From Flavobacterium gelidilacus DSM 15343 (GTDB lineage Bacteria > Bacteroidota > Bacteroidia > Flavobacteriales > Flavobacteriaceae), in NCBI RefSeq assembly GCF_000422685.1, contig NZ_AUGN01000004.1:310001-374000 (forward strand): a stretch of DNA of 64,000 nt. The letters are read 5' to 3'. The notes beneath the pieces are model-generated. The model ran no database searches and was not told the origin of the DNA. It saw only the letters and a program-made list of their open reading frames with translations. Of the stretch, positions 9,789 to 17,882 are shown piece by piece (within the stretch, counting starts at the first letter, position 1; every line of letters starts with the position of its first letter). Position numbers and translations under genes: made by a program.

Positions 9789-11198
9789 ATGAAGAAGATT
9801 TTACTTTTTATTTTATTTTACACTTTTAGTACTGGTACTAATGCTCAATGTTATGAAGAATTAACTTTTGGAGGTTCTCATACCACAGCAAAAAGGGCTG
9901 ATGGTACTTTGTGGGGTTGGGGATTATCAGCTTGGGGCGAATTGAGTACCAATAATAGTAATGATTCAGAACCGTTACCAATTCAATTAGGACTAGCAAA
10001 TGATTGGAGTGTTTTAAAAAATGGTGTTGTTAATACCTTTTGCATTAAAAATAATGGAACTCTATGGGGTTGTGGAAGTAATCAGTTGGGTTCTTTGGGC
10101 GTTAACTCTACAACGCAACAATTTAATACATTTCAACAAATCACCACTGCGACCAATTGGATAAAAGTAGCACCATCTTATTTTTTTACTATTGCTTTAA
10201 AAGCAGATGGAACTATATGGGCATGGGGTCAAAATGATGAGTATCAATTAGGTAATTCGCCAGCTTCATCTCAACAATTATTTCCCATTCAAGTAGGAAC
10301 TGCAACTGATTGGGTAGAAATTGCTACAGGAACTAGTAGGACAGCTTTTGCTATAAAAGCCGATGGTACAATTTGGGGTTGGGGTTCAAACCCATCTTCC
10401 ATTATTGTTGCTGGTTCTAGTACTTATACAGTATCTACTCCTACACAAGTTGGCACATCAACTGATTGGGTAAAAATGAGTGTTGGTGGTCAACATATTT
10501 TAGCTCAAAAACAAGATGGTACTTTGTGGTCATGGGGAGGAGGTACAGCTTTAGGAGTTGGAGGAACTCCTTCAGTAACTAATATTCCTCAACAAGTAAC
10601 TAATGATACATGGAAAAATTTTTCAAATGGTTCAGGTACTTCATTTGGTATTAAAGCAGATGGAACGTTATGGGCTTGGGGTGTAAATACCAATGGACAG
10701 TTAGGGGATGGTACATCAACAAATCGTTTAGTACCAACCCAAATAGGAACAGATACCAATTGGGATACTGTACAAGCAAGAAATTTTTCTACTACAATGG
10801 CAACAAAGACTGATGGTACGGTTTGGTATTGGGGAGAAAATTATTATGGTGAGTTTGGTAATGGTACAAGTTATGATACTAATTATTATAACACTCCACA
10901 GCAGACTACAGGTGTTTGTGTTACTGCACTGGCTGGTCCTGTTTTTCAAAAAGATAAAATGTTTTCAATGTATCCTAACCCTGCTCAGGATTTTGTTACT
11001 ATTGCGTATGATTTAGGTATTGATAATGCTATTGTTGAGATTTATGATATTTCTGGTAGAGCTATTAATACTTATAAACTGGCTGCTTCAAAAGGAGAAC
11101 TGCAATTAACCACTAGTACATACCAAGCAGGTATTTATATTGTTATTGTCAAACAAAACGATACGATTTTATTACAGCAAAAATTAATTATAGAATAA
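9789..11198 (+). CDS. RCC1-repeat T9SS-secreted protein, array copy 2
   Basis: This 469-residue paralogue has the same plan as its neighbours: signal peptide (ending TGTNA before QCYEEL), RCC1-type repeats with DGTxWxWG cores, and a type A T9SS sorting domain (SMYPNPAQDFVTIAY ... LLQQKLIIE). The first repeat is two residues longer than in copies 1, 3 and 4 (GLSAWGELSTNNSNDSE). Its middle third is nearly identical to copy 1, whereas its C-terminal end (IYIVIVKQNDTILLQQKLIIE) matches copy 3. This mosaic pattern points to recombination among array members. It should be secreted through T9SS. Confidence 0.85.
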   Translation: MKKILLFILFYTFSTGTNAQCYEELTFGGSHTTAKRADGTLWGWGLSAWGELSTNNSNDSEPLPIQLGLANDWSVLKNGVVNTFCIKNNGTLWGCGSNQLGSLGVNSTTQQFNTFQQITTATNWIKVAPSYFFTIALKADGTIWAWGQNDEYQLGNSPASSQQLFPIQVGTATDWVEIATGTSRTAFAIKADGTIWGWGSNPSSIIVAGSSTYTVSTPTQVGTSTDWVKMSVGGQHILAQKQDGTLWSWGGGTALGVGGTPSVTNIPQQVTNDTWKNFSNGSGTSFGIKADGTLWAWGVNTNGQLGDGTSTNRLVPTQIGTDTNWDTVQARNFSTTMATKTDGTVWYWGENYYGEFGNGTSYDTNYYNTPQQTTGVCVTALAGPVFQKDKMFSMYPNPAQDFVTIAYDLGIDNAIVEIYDISGRAINTYKLAASKGELQLTTSTYQAGIYIVIVKQNDTILLQQKLIIE

Positions 11199-11220
11199 CA
11201 AAAAATTATATTAAAAACCA

Positions 11221-11247
11221 AAAGAGGTAGGCACTGCCTGCCTCTTT
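11221..11247 (+). terminator. Array hairpin, copy 3
   Basis: The same palindrome (arms AAAGAGGTAGGCA and TGCCTGCCTCTTT) lies 14 bp before the ATG of array copy 3. Confidence 0.65.
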
Positions 11248-11261
11248 TAAATTAAATTATT

Positions 11262-12665
11262 ATGAAGAAAATTTTACTATTTATTTTATTTTACTCTTTT
11301 ACTACCGGAACTTATGCTCAATGTTATGAATCGTTGACTTTTGGAGGTGCTCATACAACAGCAAAGAAAGCAGATGGTAGTTTATGGGGTTGGGGAGCCG
11401 CATCTTATGGTAATCTAACAACTACAAATGACACTGAACCGAATCCAATTCAATTGGGAACAGCAACGCATTGGAATAGTGTTAGAAATGGTGTTGCTAA
11501 TACATTTGCCATTAAAAATGATGGTACCTTATGGGGATGTGGCAATAATCAATTGGGTTGTTTAGGAGTTAATTCTACTACACAACAATTTAATACATTT
11601 CAACAAATCACCACTGCTACTAATTGGATAAAAGTGGCACCATCTTATTTTTTCACTATTGCTTTAAAATCTGATGGTACAATCTGGGCTTGGGGACAAA
11701 ATGATACTTATCAATTAGGTAATTCACCTGCAACAGCTCAGCAATTATCACCAATACAAGTGGGTACTGCAACTGATTGGGTAGAAATTGCTACAGGTAC
11801 TAGTAGAACAGCTTTTGCTATAAAAGCAGATGGTACTATTTGGGGTTGGGGTTCCAATCCCTCTTCAATAATTGTTGCTGGTTCTGGAACTTCTAGCGTA
11901 AGCACACCCACACAAGTAGGAACAGATACCGATTGGGTAAAGATGAGTTTGGGACCAGCTCATATATTAGCACAGAAACAAGATGGTACATTATGGTCTT
12001 GGGGAGGGGGTATAGGCTTAGGTGTTGGGGGTACTCCATCGGTAACTAATATTCCGCATCAAATATCAACAGCTACATGGAAAAATTTTACTACAGGAAC
12101 TAATACTTCGTTTGCAATTAAGACCGATGGTACTTTATGGGCTTGGGGACTTAATACCAATGGACAGTTAGGAGATGGTACTTCTACAAATCACAATGTT
12201 CCCACACAAATAGGTACAGATACCAATTGGGACACTGTACAAGCAAGGAATTTTTCTACTACTATGGCAACCAAAACGGATGGAACAGTTTGGTATTGGG
12301 GTTTAAACTATTATGGAGAATTTGGAAATGGGTCTAACTATGGCAGTACCTATTATGATACACCGCAACAAACTACAGGTATTTGTGTAACACCGTTGAG
12401 TACTCCCGCATTTCAAAAAGATAAAGTGTTTTCTTTATATCCTAATCCTGCTAGGGATTTAGTTACTATTCAATATGATTTAGATGTCGAGAATACAAAC
12501 GTTGAAGTTTATGATATTTCTGGTAGAGTTATTAACCATTATAAATTATCTTCTTCAAGAGGGGAATTGCAAGTAAACACTAGTACTTATCAAGCTGGTA
12601 TTTATATTGTTATTGTAAAACAAAACGATACAATTTTATTGCAACAAAAATTAATTATAGAATAA
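11262..12665 (+). CDS. RCC1-repeat T9SS-secreted protein, array copy 3
   Basis: This 467-residue paralogue carries a signal peptide (ending TGTYA before QCYESL), RCC1-type beta-propeller repeats and a type A T9SS sorting domain (SLYPNPARDLVTIQYDLDV). The first 130 codons are nearly identical to copy 4 (shared GAASYGNLTTTNDTEPNP). The first half of the sorting domain is also shared with copy 4, while its end is shared with copy 2. It differs from its neighbours mainly in short surface-loop segments such as GTSSVSTPTQ and LGPAH. Such loop variation on a fixed scaffold would suit variable binding specificity, but that is inference. Confidence 0.85.
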   Translation: MKKILLFILFYSFTTGTYAQCYESLTFGGAHTTAKKADGSLWGWGAASYGNLTTTNDTEPNPIQLGTATHWNSVRNGVANTFAIKNDGTLWGCGNNQLGCLGVNSTTQQFNTFQQITTATNWIKVAPSYFFTIALKSDGTIWAWGQNDTYQLGNSPATAQQLSPIQVGTATDWVEIATGTSRTAFAIKADGTIWGWGSNPSSIIVAGSGTSSVSTPTQVGTDTDWVKMSLGPAHILAQKQDGTLWSWGGGIGLGVGGTPSVTNIPHQISTATWKNFTTGTNTSFAIKTDGTLWAWGLNTNGQLGDGTSTNHNVPTQIGTDTNWDTVQARNFSTTMATKTDGTVWYWGLNYYGEFGNGSNYGSTYYDTPQQTTGICVTPLSTPAFQKDKVFSLYPNPARDLVTIQYDLDVENTNVEVYDISGRVINHYKLSSSRGELQVNTSTYQAGIYIVIVKQNDTILLQQKLIIE

Positions 12666-12688
12666 CAAAAAATTATATTAAAAAACCA

Positions 12689-12715
12689 AAAGAGGTAGGC
12701 ACTGCCTGCCTCTTT
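12689..12715 (+). terminator. Array hairpin, copy 4
   Basis: This is the fourth copy of the 27-bp palindrome, 14 bp before the ATG of array copy 4. No fifth copy follows that last gene. Confidence 0.65.
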
Positions 12716-12729
12716 TAAATTAAATTATT

Positions 12730-14133
12730 ATGAAGAAAATTTTACTATTTATTTTATTTTACACTTTTAGTATTGGAGCTAATGCTCAATGTTATGAAGA
12801 ATTAACTTTTGGAGGTGCTCATACAACAGCAAAAAAAGCAGATGGTAGTTTATGGGGTTGGGGAGCCGCATCTTATGGTAATCTAACAACTACAAATGAC
12901 ACAGAACCGAATCCAATTCAATTGGGAACAGCAACGCATTGGAATAATGTTAGAAACGGTGTTGCTAATACATTTGCCATTAAAAATGATGGTACTTTAT
13001 GGGGATGTGGCAATAATCAATTTGGTTGTTTAGGAGTTAATTCTACTACACAACAATTTAATACATTTCAACAAATCACCACTGCTACTAATTGGGTAAA
13101 AGTTGCTCCTTCGTATTTTTTTACTATAGCGCTTAAGGCAGATGGTACCATATGGGCTTGGGGTCAAAACGATGAATATCAATTAGGTAATTCACCAGCG
13201 ACAGCACAGCAATTATCACCTATACAAGTGGGAACAGCCACTGACTGGGTTGATATTGCAACAGGAACTAATAGAACAGCTTTTGCTATAAAAGCCGATG
13301 GTACTATTTGGGGTTGGGGTTCCAATCCTTCATCAATAATTGTTGCTGGTTCTGGAACTTATACAGTATCTACTCCTACACAAGTGGGAACAGGAACGAA
13401 TTGGGTAAGAATGAGTGTTGGTGGATCTCATATTTTAGCTCAGAAAACGGATGGTACATTATGGTCTTGGGGAGGAGGGCTTGGTTTAGGTGTTGGAGGA
13501 ACACCAACAGTTACTAATATTCCACAACAAGTTACAACTGAAATTTGGAAGTTTTTTTGTGCTGGAAATGGTACTTCATTTGGTGTTAAAGCAAATGGTA
13601 CTTTATGGGCTTGGGGTGTAAATTCCAGTGGTGAATTAGGTGATGGTACATCAACAAATCGTTTAGTACCAACCCAAATAGGGACAGATACCAATTGGGA
13701 TACTGTACAAGCTAGGAATTTTTATACTACAATGGCAACTAAAACAGATGGAACAGTTTGGTTTTGGGGTACTAATTATTATGGAGAGTTTGGGAATGGC
13801 ACAAATTATGATACTAATTATTATAATACACCTCAATTAAGTCCAAACGTTTGTGTTACTCCTTTAAGTTCAGCAAATTTTCAAAAAGATAAAGTATTTT
13901 CTTTATATCCTAATCCTGCCCGGGATTTAGTTACTATTCAATATGATTTAGATGTCGAGAATACAAACGTTGAAGTTTATGATATTTCGGGTAGAGCTAT
14001 TAACCAATATAAATTATCTTCGTCAAGTGGGGAATTGCAAGTAAACACTAGTACTTATCAAGCTGGGGTTTATTTAATTGTTGTTAAGGATAGTAATACA
14101 GTATTGAGACAGCAGAAATTAGTTGTTGAATAA
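12730..14133 (+). CDS. RCC1-repeat T9SS-secreted protein, array copy 4
   Basis: The last of the four tandem paralogues (467 residues) has a signal peptide ending IGANA, RCC1-type repeats and a type A T9SS sorting domain (SLYPNPARDLVTIQY ... RQQKLVVE). Its sorting-domain start equals that of copy 3, but the final residues match copy 1 (VVKDxNTVLxQQKLVVE), another sign of exchange between copies. It is not followed by the array hairpin; instead a dispersed repeat occupies the next 200 bp. Function of the propeller is unknown; secretion through T9SS is expected. Confidence 0.85.
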   Translation: MKKILLFILFYTFSIGANAQCYEELTFGGAHTTAKKADGSLWGWGAASYGNLTTTNDTEPNPIQLGTATHWNNVRNGVANTFAIKNDGTLWGCGNNQFGCLGVNSTTQQFNTFQQITTATNWVKVAPSYFFTIALKADGTIWAWGQNDEYQLGNSPATAQQLSPIQVGTATDWVDIATGTNRTAFAIKADGTIWGWGSNPSSIIVAGSGTYTVSTPTQVGTGTNWVRMSVGGSHILAQKTDGTLWSWGGGLGLGVGGTPTVTNIPQQVTTEIWKFFCAGNGTSFGVKANGTLWAWGVNSSGELGDGTSTNRLVPTQIGTDTNWDTVQARNFYTTMATKTDGTVWFWGTNYYGEFGNGTNYDTNYYNTPQLSPNVCVTPLSSANFQKDKVFSLYPNPARDLVTIQYDLDVENTNVEVYDISGRAINQYKLSSSSGELQVNTSTYQAGVYLIVVKDSNTVLRQQKLVVE

Positions 14134-14159
14134 GATTGTAGTTTTAGAACACGGATGAT

Positions 14160-14310
14160 AAGGATTGACTTTGCTAAACGCTGATGCTCGCTGATTTTTT
14201 GGAACACAGATTTAAATAATTAGAGAAATCTTTATAATTTGTTGTTGGTCGTTTGTTGATTGTTGTCCGAAAATCTGTCATCCGAAAATCTGTTGTCTGT
14301 TTTGTGGGTT
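14160..14310. repeat. Dispersed noncoding repeat, copy A
   Basis: Two blocks here recur at 46155-46290 in the opposite order. Block 1 (GGATTGACTTTG ... CTCGCTGATTTTTT, 14162-14200) matches 46250-46288. Block 2 (GGAACACAG ... AGAGAAATCTTTATAATTTG, from 14201) matches from 46161. Both copies lie next to T9SS array genes. No protein is encoded. Confidence 0.6.
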
Positions 14311-14356
14311 CGCTCCTGCATAGGGATGTGAAGTTTTTGGAGAAATTTTTATGCTA

Positions 14357-15205
14357 TTATTTTTCATCAGCATCTTGGATTTTTTTGGTTAGGTTATGTT
14401 TCAAGTTGTCTAGGAAACTTGTTGTTTCTATTGTTTTTCGTTTTTTTATTTCGGAAAAGATTCTGTTGAATTGACCTAATTCTATGTTGAATAGGACTTC
14501 CATGTTTTTAGCGGTTTCGTTTAGGCTAAGGTTTCCATTGTTTAGCACTCCTTCTGTATGTAGTGCATACATTAGTTCAACTAAAGCTACTTTTGAACCC
14601 GTCCATTTTAGGGCTGATGTATTTTGTTGTTGGCTTGGACTTATTATATGATTTATTTTATGTTTTCTAAGTTTTAATTCTAAATACTTTTGCAAGTCTT
14701 GATGCGCTAGTATTTGGGCCACTTTAAAATCGTGTGATGTTGCAAAAGAATAATCCGATTGAAAGTAGGAGCTGTCGAGTGTCAAACGAATATCGTGCTT
14801 TCTTCTCAGGAAATATTTTTTGTCTAAGCTATTACTTCCAGATCTGTAATATTTGTAGAAGTCTTTATTGGAGTAGTAGAAGTCTTTAAGCTTAGTTTGT
14901 TCTTTTACATAATACTTTTTAACAACTTTCTTTGAACCTGATGGTTTGTTAATTTCTATATTGTAGATTTCGTTGTAGTAAATCAGTTTGCTGGCTACTT
15001 TTGGTTTTATATTTTTGAAAAACTCTATTTCTTCGTCTTTGCTGTTAAAAGTATATTTTATGACAAAGGATTTTAATTCTTCAAATGTACTTATAGTTGC
15101 TTTGATAGCTTTTTCGGCATGTACAATTGGTCTGTCATCTACTCTGTAAATTGTTTCTAACTGTTTTTCTAGTGAGGTTAGTAAACCGTCTGAAAAGTTT
15201 TTCAT
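14357..15205 (-). CDS. RteC domain protein
   Basis: This 282-residue protein resembles RteC, the regulator of excision and mobilisation in Bacteroides CTnDOT-type conjugative transposons. The best match from memory is the C-terminal LKWTGSKVALVELMYALH ... LNNGNLSLNETAK (about residues 200-232), preceded by a basic region with FLRRKHDIRLTLDSSYF. RteC homologues are frequent on Bacteroidota mobile islands, so the gene supports mobility here. No RteA/RteB or transfer genes are seen nearby, so any regulation would have to act on the integrase 45 kb away or be vestigial. Two tandem copies of a 22-bp motif lie 76-118 bp upstream of its ATG. Confidence 0.8.
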   Translation of the reverse strand: MKNFSDGLLTSLEKQLETIYRVDDRPIVHAEKAIKATISTFEELKSFVIKYTFNSKDEEIEFFKNIKPKVASKLIYYNEIYNIEINKPSGSKKVVKKYYVKEQTKLKDFYYSNKDFYKYYRSGSNSLDKKYFLRRKHDIRLTLDSSYFQSDYSFATSHDFKVAQILAHQDLQKYLELKLRKHKINHIISPSQQQNTSALKWTGSKVALVELMYALHTEGVLNNGNLSLNETAKNMEVLFNIELGQFNRIFSEIKKRKTIETTSFLDNLKHNLTKKIQDADEK

Positions 15206-15280
15206 TTGCTAAGCTGATCATTGATTAGTTAGGTAGCAAATCTATAGTTTGGTATTGATTATGAAAAATTGTTGTTTGTT

Positions 15281-15323
15281 TAATTCCCGAATTGAATAGT
15301 ATAATTCCCGAATTGCGTAGTAT
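15281..15323 (-). promoter_or_regulatory. Tandem 22-bp motif upstream of rteC
   Basis: TAATTCCCGAATTGAATAGTAT (22 bp, quoted in two parts as TAATTCCCGAATTG and AATAGTAT) begins at 15281 and again at 15302, a 21-bp period with two mismatches. Related copies occur at 31367 and 42449. The core ATTC-CCG-GAAT is near-palindromic, which fits a protein-binding site. It is about two helical turns per unit. Confidence 0.5.
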
Positions 15324-15363
15324 TATTAATGTCGAAATTTATTGGATAATTATTTCTCCTCTT

Positions 15364-15516
15364 TTAATCCTTGTTCTTTTTTGAGGTAATTATCTTTATT
15401 TTATCCTGCTTGAATAGTTTTGTTACTTTCTTGTTGGTTTCTAAAACATATACTGATGTCACTACTTCTTTGACCTTAAAGGGGGTTTTTTTTTGAGGAA
15501 ATGCATCTTAAGATTA
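15364..15516 (-). pseudogene. Decayed coding fragment, unknown family
   Basis: Reading the minus strand, about 50 codons are open between stops, giving KVKEVVTSVYVLETNKKVTK followed by LFKQDKIKIITSKKNKD and a stop at 15364. The composition is protein-like but there is no ATG start and no recognisable domain. It is probably the 3' end of a lost gene. Confidence is low. Confidence 0.25.
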
Positions 15517-15562
15517 CTTTCAATGCTAGGTAACAAAAGATATTGTAGTTACTGTAAGATGA

Positions 15563-15712
15563 TTTATTGGCAAACTTAGTTTTTTTAAATATACTAAAAT
15601 CACAAAAGTGTCTACTGATACTTCTTTGAGGGATATTCAAGGTTTGGTTACTAAAGGTATTTTAGAATAAGAGGGAAGTGGTAGAGGAACTTCTATGTAC
15701 TATGCTTGCTAC
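15563..15712 (+). pseudogene. Fragment of Fic/DUF4172-type protein, C-terminal winged helix
   Basis: The plus strand reads FFKYTKITKVSTDTSLRDIQ, then GLVTKGILE, a stop at 15668, and EGSGRGTSMYY in the same frame. This is the pattern of the C-terminal winged helix of Fic-domain proteins (KYAKITKxSxDTALRDI ... GGRSTSY), with an in-frame stop in the wing. The Fic catalytic domain is absent. It overlaps the end of the small minus-strand gene next to it by a few bases. It is the remnant of a toxin or AMP-transferase gene. Confidence 0.55.
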
Positions 15713-15966
15713 GGTTTAAGGTTTTCGTACTCCAAGCTGTTATAATGGTCTATTAAGCGATTGTATAATTCTTGATCGTTTTTCCAACCAGTGCCTAGGT
15801 GCTCTTCTATGTCAAAATTTGGAGTGACGTAATTTATGATCAGATGTTGTTTTGTTTTGAGGTATATTGTTTTGGTGTTTTGGGCAATGCGTTGTTCGTT
15901 TTCTTTGCTTTCTCCCCAAAAGCTTTGGTACACTTTATTTTTATTATCTCTTAGTATAAAATTCAT
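15709..15966 (-). CDS. Hypothetical protein, 85 residues
   Basis: I do not recognise this protein. It starts MNFILRDNKNKVYQSFWGE and is mixed alpha/beta in composition, with no signal peptide or membrane segment. It sits between gene fragments and the HTH-nucleotidyltransferase pair, on the same strand as the latter but 67 bp beyond it. Its 3' end overlaps the Fic fragment, so it may be a newcomer or itself truncated. Confidence 0.4.
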   Translation of the reverse strand: MNFILRDNKNKVYQSFWGESKENEQRIAQNTKTIYLKTKQHLIINYVTPNFDIEEHLGTGWKNDQELYNRLIDHYNSLEYENLKP

Positions 15967-16033
15967 TCTTTATTCTATTTGCTGTCTATTGCCCTTGAAA
16001 TAAGGGTGTGCAAATATACTATTAAAAACCTTT

Positions 16034-16681
16034 TTACTCCCTTTTAAATTTCACCATAATTTCTTCTAAATCCTCTTTTATGAATTCCCAGTATTTGCCT
16101 CTGAAACAGATTGGTGTTAGATCATCATCAGCTTGTTCAAATTCTGTAAAGTTCTGAATAATTAATTCTCTGTCATGTGTATAAGAATATCTTTGTTGAT
16201 GTAACTCCAACATTTTAGTGACGCTATATGAATCGATTAAATCATGTAAATCCCAAAAATCTTTTTTTCGACCACCTCTCTGAATTACATCCACCTTCAT
16301 TGCAATAATTTCTTCAATTGTAGCCATTCTTACATCATCCTCCACGATAATAGGTTGTATGAATGTATCCGTATAAAAAATATCTAATTTAACCGTATTA
16401 TGTTTATCTTCTCCAATAAAATATGCCTTTCCAAATGCAGGAGGTACATTTAATGAGTCGACATATTTGAAGTTACTTTTTAAATAAGACTCGATTTCGT
16501 CAAAATTTATAGTACCATAATCAGCATCTGTAAATAAATCTATATCGATGGATTCTCTATGACCAATTTGCAAACTTAGAGCAGTGCCCCCAACCAATCT
16601 GAAATTTTGAAAAACAGGAGCGTTCATTATGGTAACGAGACTAATTTTTAATAATTCGTTTACTGTGTTATAATGCAACAT
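16034..16681 (-). CDS. Nucleotidyltransferase toxin, AbiEii/AbiGii-like
   Basis: This 215-residue protein has the minimal nucleotidyltransferase signature GGTALSL (31-37) and IDIDLF (45-50), where Asp46 and Asp48 should bind metal. A later K-x-D-I-x-x-R-G-G-R-K-K-D-x-x-D-L segment matches the third motif of AbiEii/MenT-like toxins. Such toxins inactivate translation by adding nucleotides to tRNA or other targets. Its ATG overlaps the stop of the upstream HTH gene by one base (TAATG), so the two are translationally coupled as antitoxin and toxin. It is distinct from the second AbiEii at 29.3 kb. Confidence 0.75.
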   Translation of the reverse strand: MLHYNTVNELLKISLVTIMNAPVFQNFRLVGGTALSLQIGHRESIDIDLFTDADYGTINFDEIESYLKSNFKYVDSLNVPPAFGKAYFIGEDKHNTVKLDIFYTDTFIQPIIVEDDVRMATIEEIIAMKVDVIQRGGRKKDFWDLHDLIDSYSVTKMLELHQQRYSYTHDRELIIQNFTEFEQADDDLTPICFRGKYWEFIKEDLEEIMVKFKRE

Positions 16682-17175
16682 TATACTTTTTGTTTGTTTT
16701 TGTAAATGGTGTAAGGCTTTCTTTTTGCAACGTGAAGAGTTGTTTCAATTTTAGTAATTCCATAGAACTTTTCTAACTCTTTTTTTTCTATTTCACTACC
16801 ACGTTCATATACCCTTTGAATAATTGCTTTATATTGTTTTTCCCAATCTATTTTAGACATATCCGTATCCCAAAAAAGAATTTTACGTAAAATTGGTAAG
16901 TTAGCACTGTGAAGCTTTTTATTTTTTTCTTCAGCTATATCATAATACGCTTGAAGAAAAACTAAAGCACCTTCTTCTAAACCCAATTCGTTTTCAATTT
17001 TTAATGCTAGAGCAGTGTTTAAGTTTCTACGCCCTTTGGTAATTGCATTAATTGTTTGTGGATGTTCTCCTAATAATAAGGCAAAAGGACGTTGAGGCAT
17101 CTTCTTTTTAGCTAATAAACGCTCTAAAATGATACCTGGATGAATGCCTTTGTATTTTTCTAATTGAAATGTCAT
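16681..17175 (-). CDS. HTH-domain antitoxin partner of the nucleotidyltransferase
   Basis: The 164-residue protein has an N-terminal HigA/XRE-like helix-turn-helix (HPGIILERLLAKKKMPQRPF ... then NAITKGRRNLNTALALKIE) and a C-terminal extension of about 90 residues (from ILFWDTDMSKIDWEKQY) that probably contacts the toxin. It is first in a two-gene operon and coupled to the toxin by a one-base overlap. A perfect inverted repeat lies 8 bp upstream of the ATG and is the likely site of autorepression. The pairing of an XRE-type antitoxin with an AbiEii-like toxin, rather than an AbiEi antitoxin, is notable. Confidence 0.7.
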   Translation of the reverse strand: MTFQLEKYKGIHPGIILERLLAKKKMPQRPFALLLGEHPQTINAITKGRRNLNTALALKIENELGLEEGALVFLQAYYDIAEEKNKKLHSANLPILRKILFWDTDMSKIDWEKQYKAIIQRVYERGSEIEKKELEKFYGITKIETTLHVAKRKPYTIYKNKQKV

Positions 17176-17182
17176 AGCACAA

Positions 17183-17204
17183 ATGTAAACATTTTTGTTT
17201 ACAT
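17183..17204 (-). promoter_or_regulatory. Inverted repeat operator of the HTH-nucleotidyltransferase operon
   Basis: The arms ATGTAAACA and TGTTTACAT (9 bp each, loop TTTT) lie 8 bp upstream of the HTH gene start. This position and symmetry fit an autoregulatory operator. Confidence 0.65.
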
Positions 17205-17882
17205 ATTAAAAAATAATACTTACTATTTTAGTTGAACGCAAAAGAACAGCTCTCTAATGAAAAGGGTTAAAAGAAATAAAAAAAGTGTATAATCTACATT
17301 ACGATTTGTTTACTTATCCTTTAAGATATCATTGAATATCATTGAGCTTTTTAGTTTGACTATTTTCATGTTGATGATGAGTAAAGCATTTGAAATTTCA
17401 TTTGTACTACTGAAATTCGACTGAAAAGCCAAAAGCCAATCTGTAGCGACTGGCATTTGGGTGGAAGCTTGACAATGTCTTGCTTCGGAAATACAAATAT
17501 ACTAAAAAATGGATGATTAGTAGCAAAGACCAATTGTGAGTTGCTTTATTTCACTAATTTTATTTTTTATAGGTGTTCACTGATTTTTAATTCAAAATTG
17601 TATTTTTACTTATGATTGCCAACTGTTTAAATAATTTGAATTACACTTGATAAGTTGTGAATTGCTTTTTCAAATATATTTTTTTTCATTTAGGTGTGTT
17701 AACACCTATTGCAATTCTGCGGTATAAGAATTTGAGCCTTAAGCCAGCTTTTTGAATGACGTGGTACTAGATATTTTTATTTTTAAATAAAATATTTTAG
17801 CCAATAGGCAGAGCGCTTGATGTGCGGTGGGACAAAAACCATGACAGTACTTTTTTTAGGAGCGTTGGGAAGGAGTGGCAAT
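17205..17882. other. Long noncoding region within the island
   Basis: About 680 bp separate two toxin-antitoxin operons. I find no open frame worth calling in either direction. The stretch has short GC-richer patches (around 17440-17490 and 17810-17870) and a 10-bp perfect palindrome GTGTTAACAC at 17696-17705. It may be remnants of deleted genes. Confidence 0.4.
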
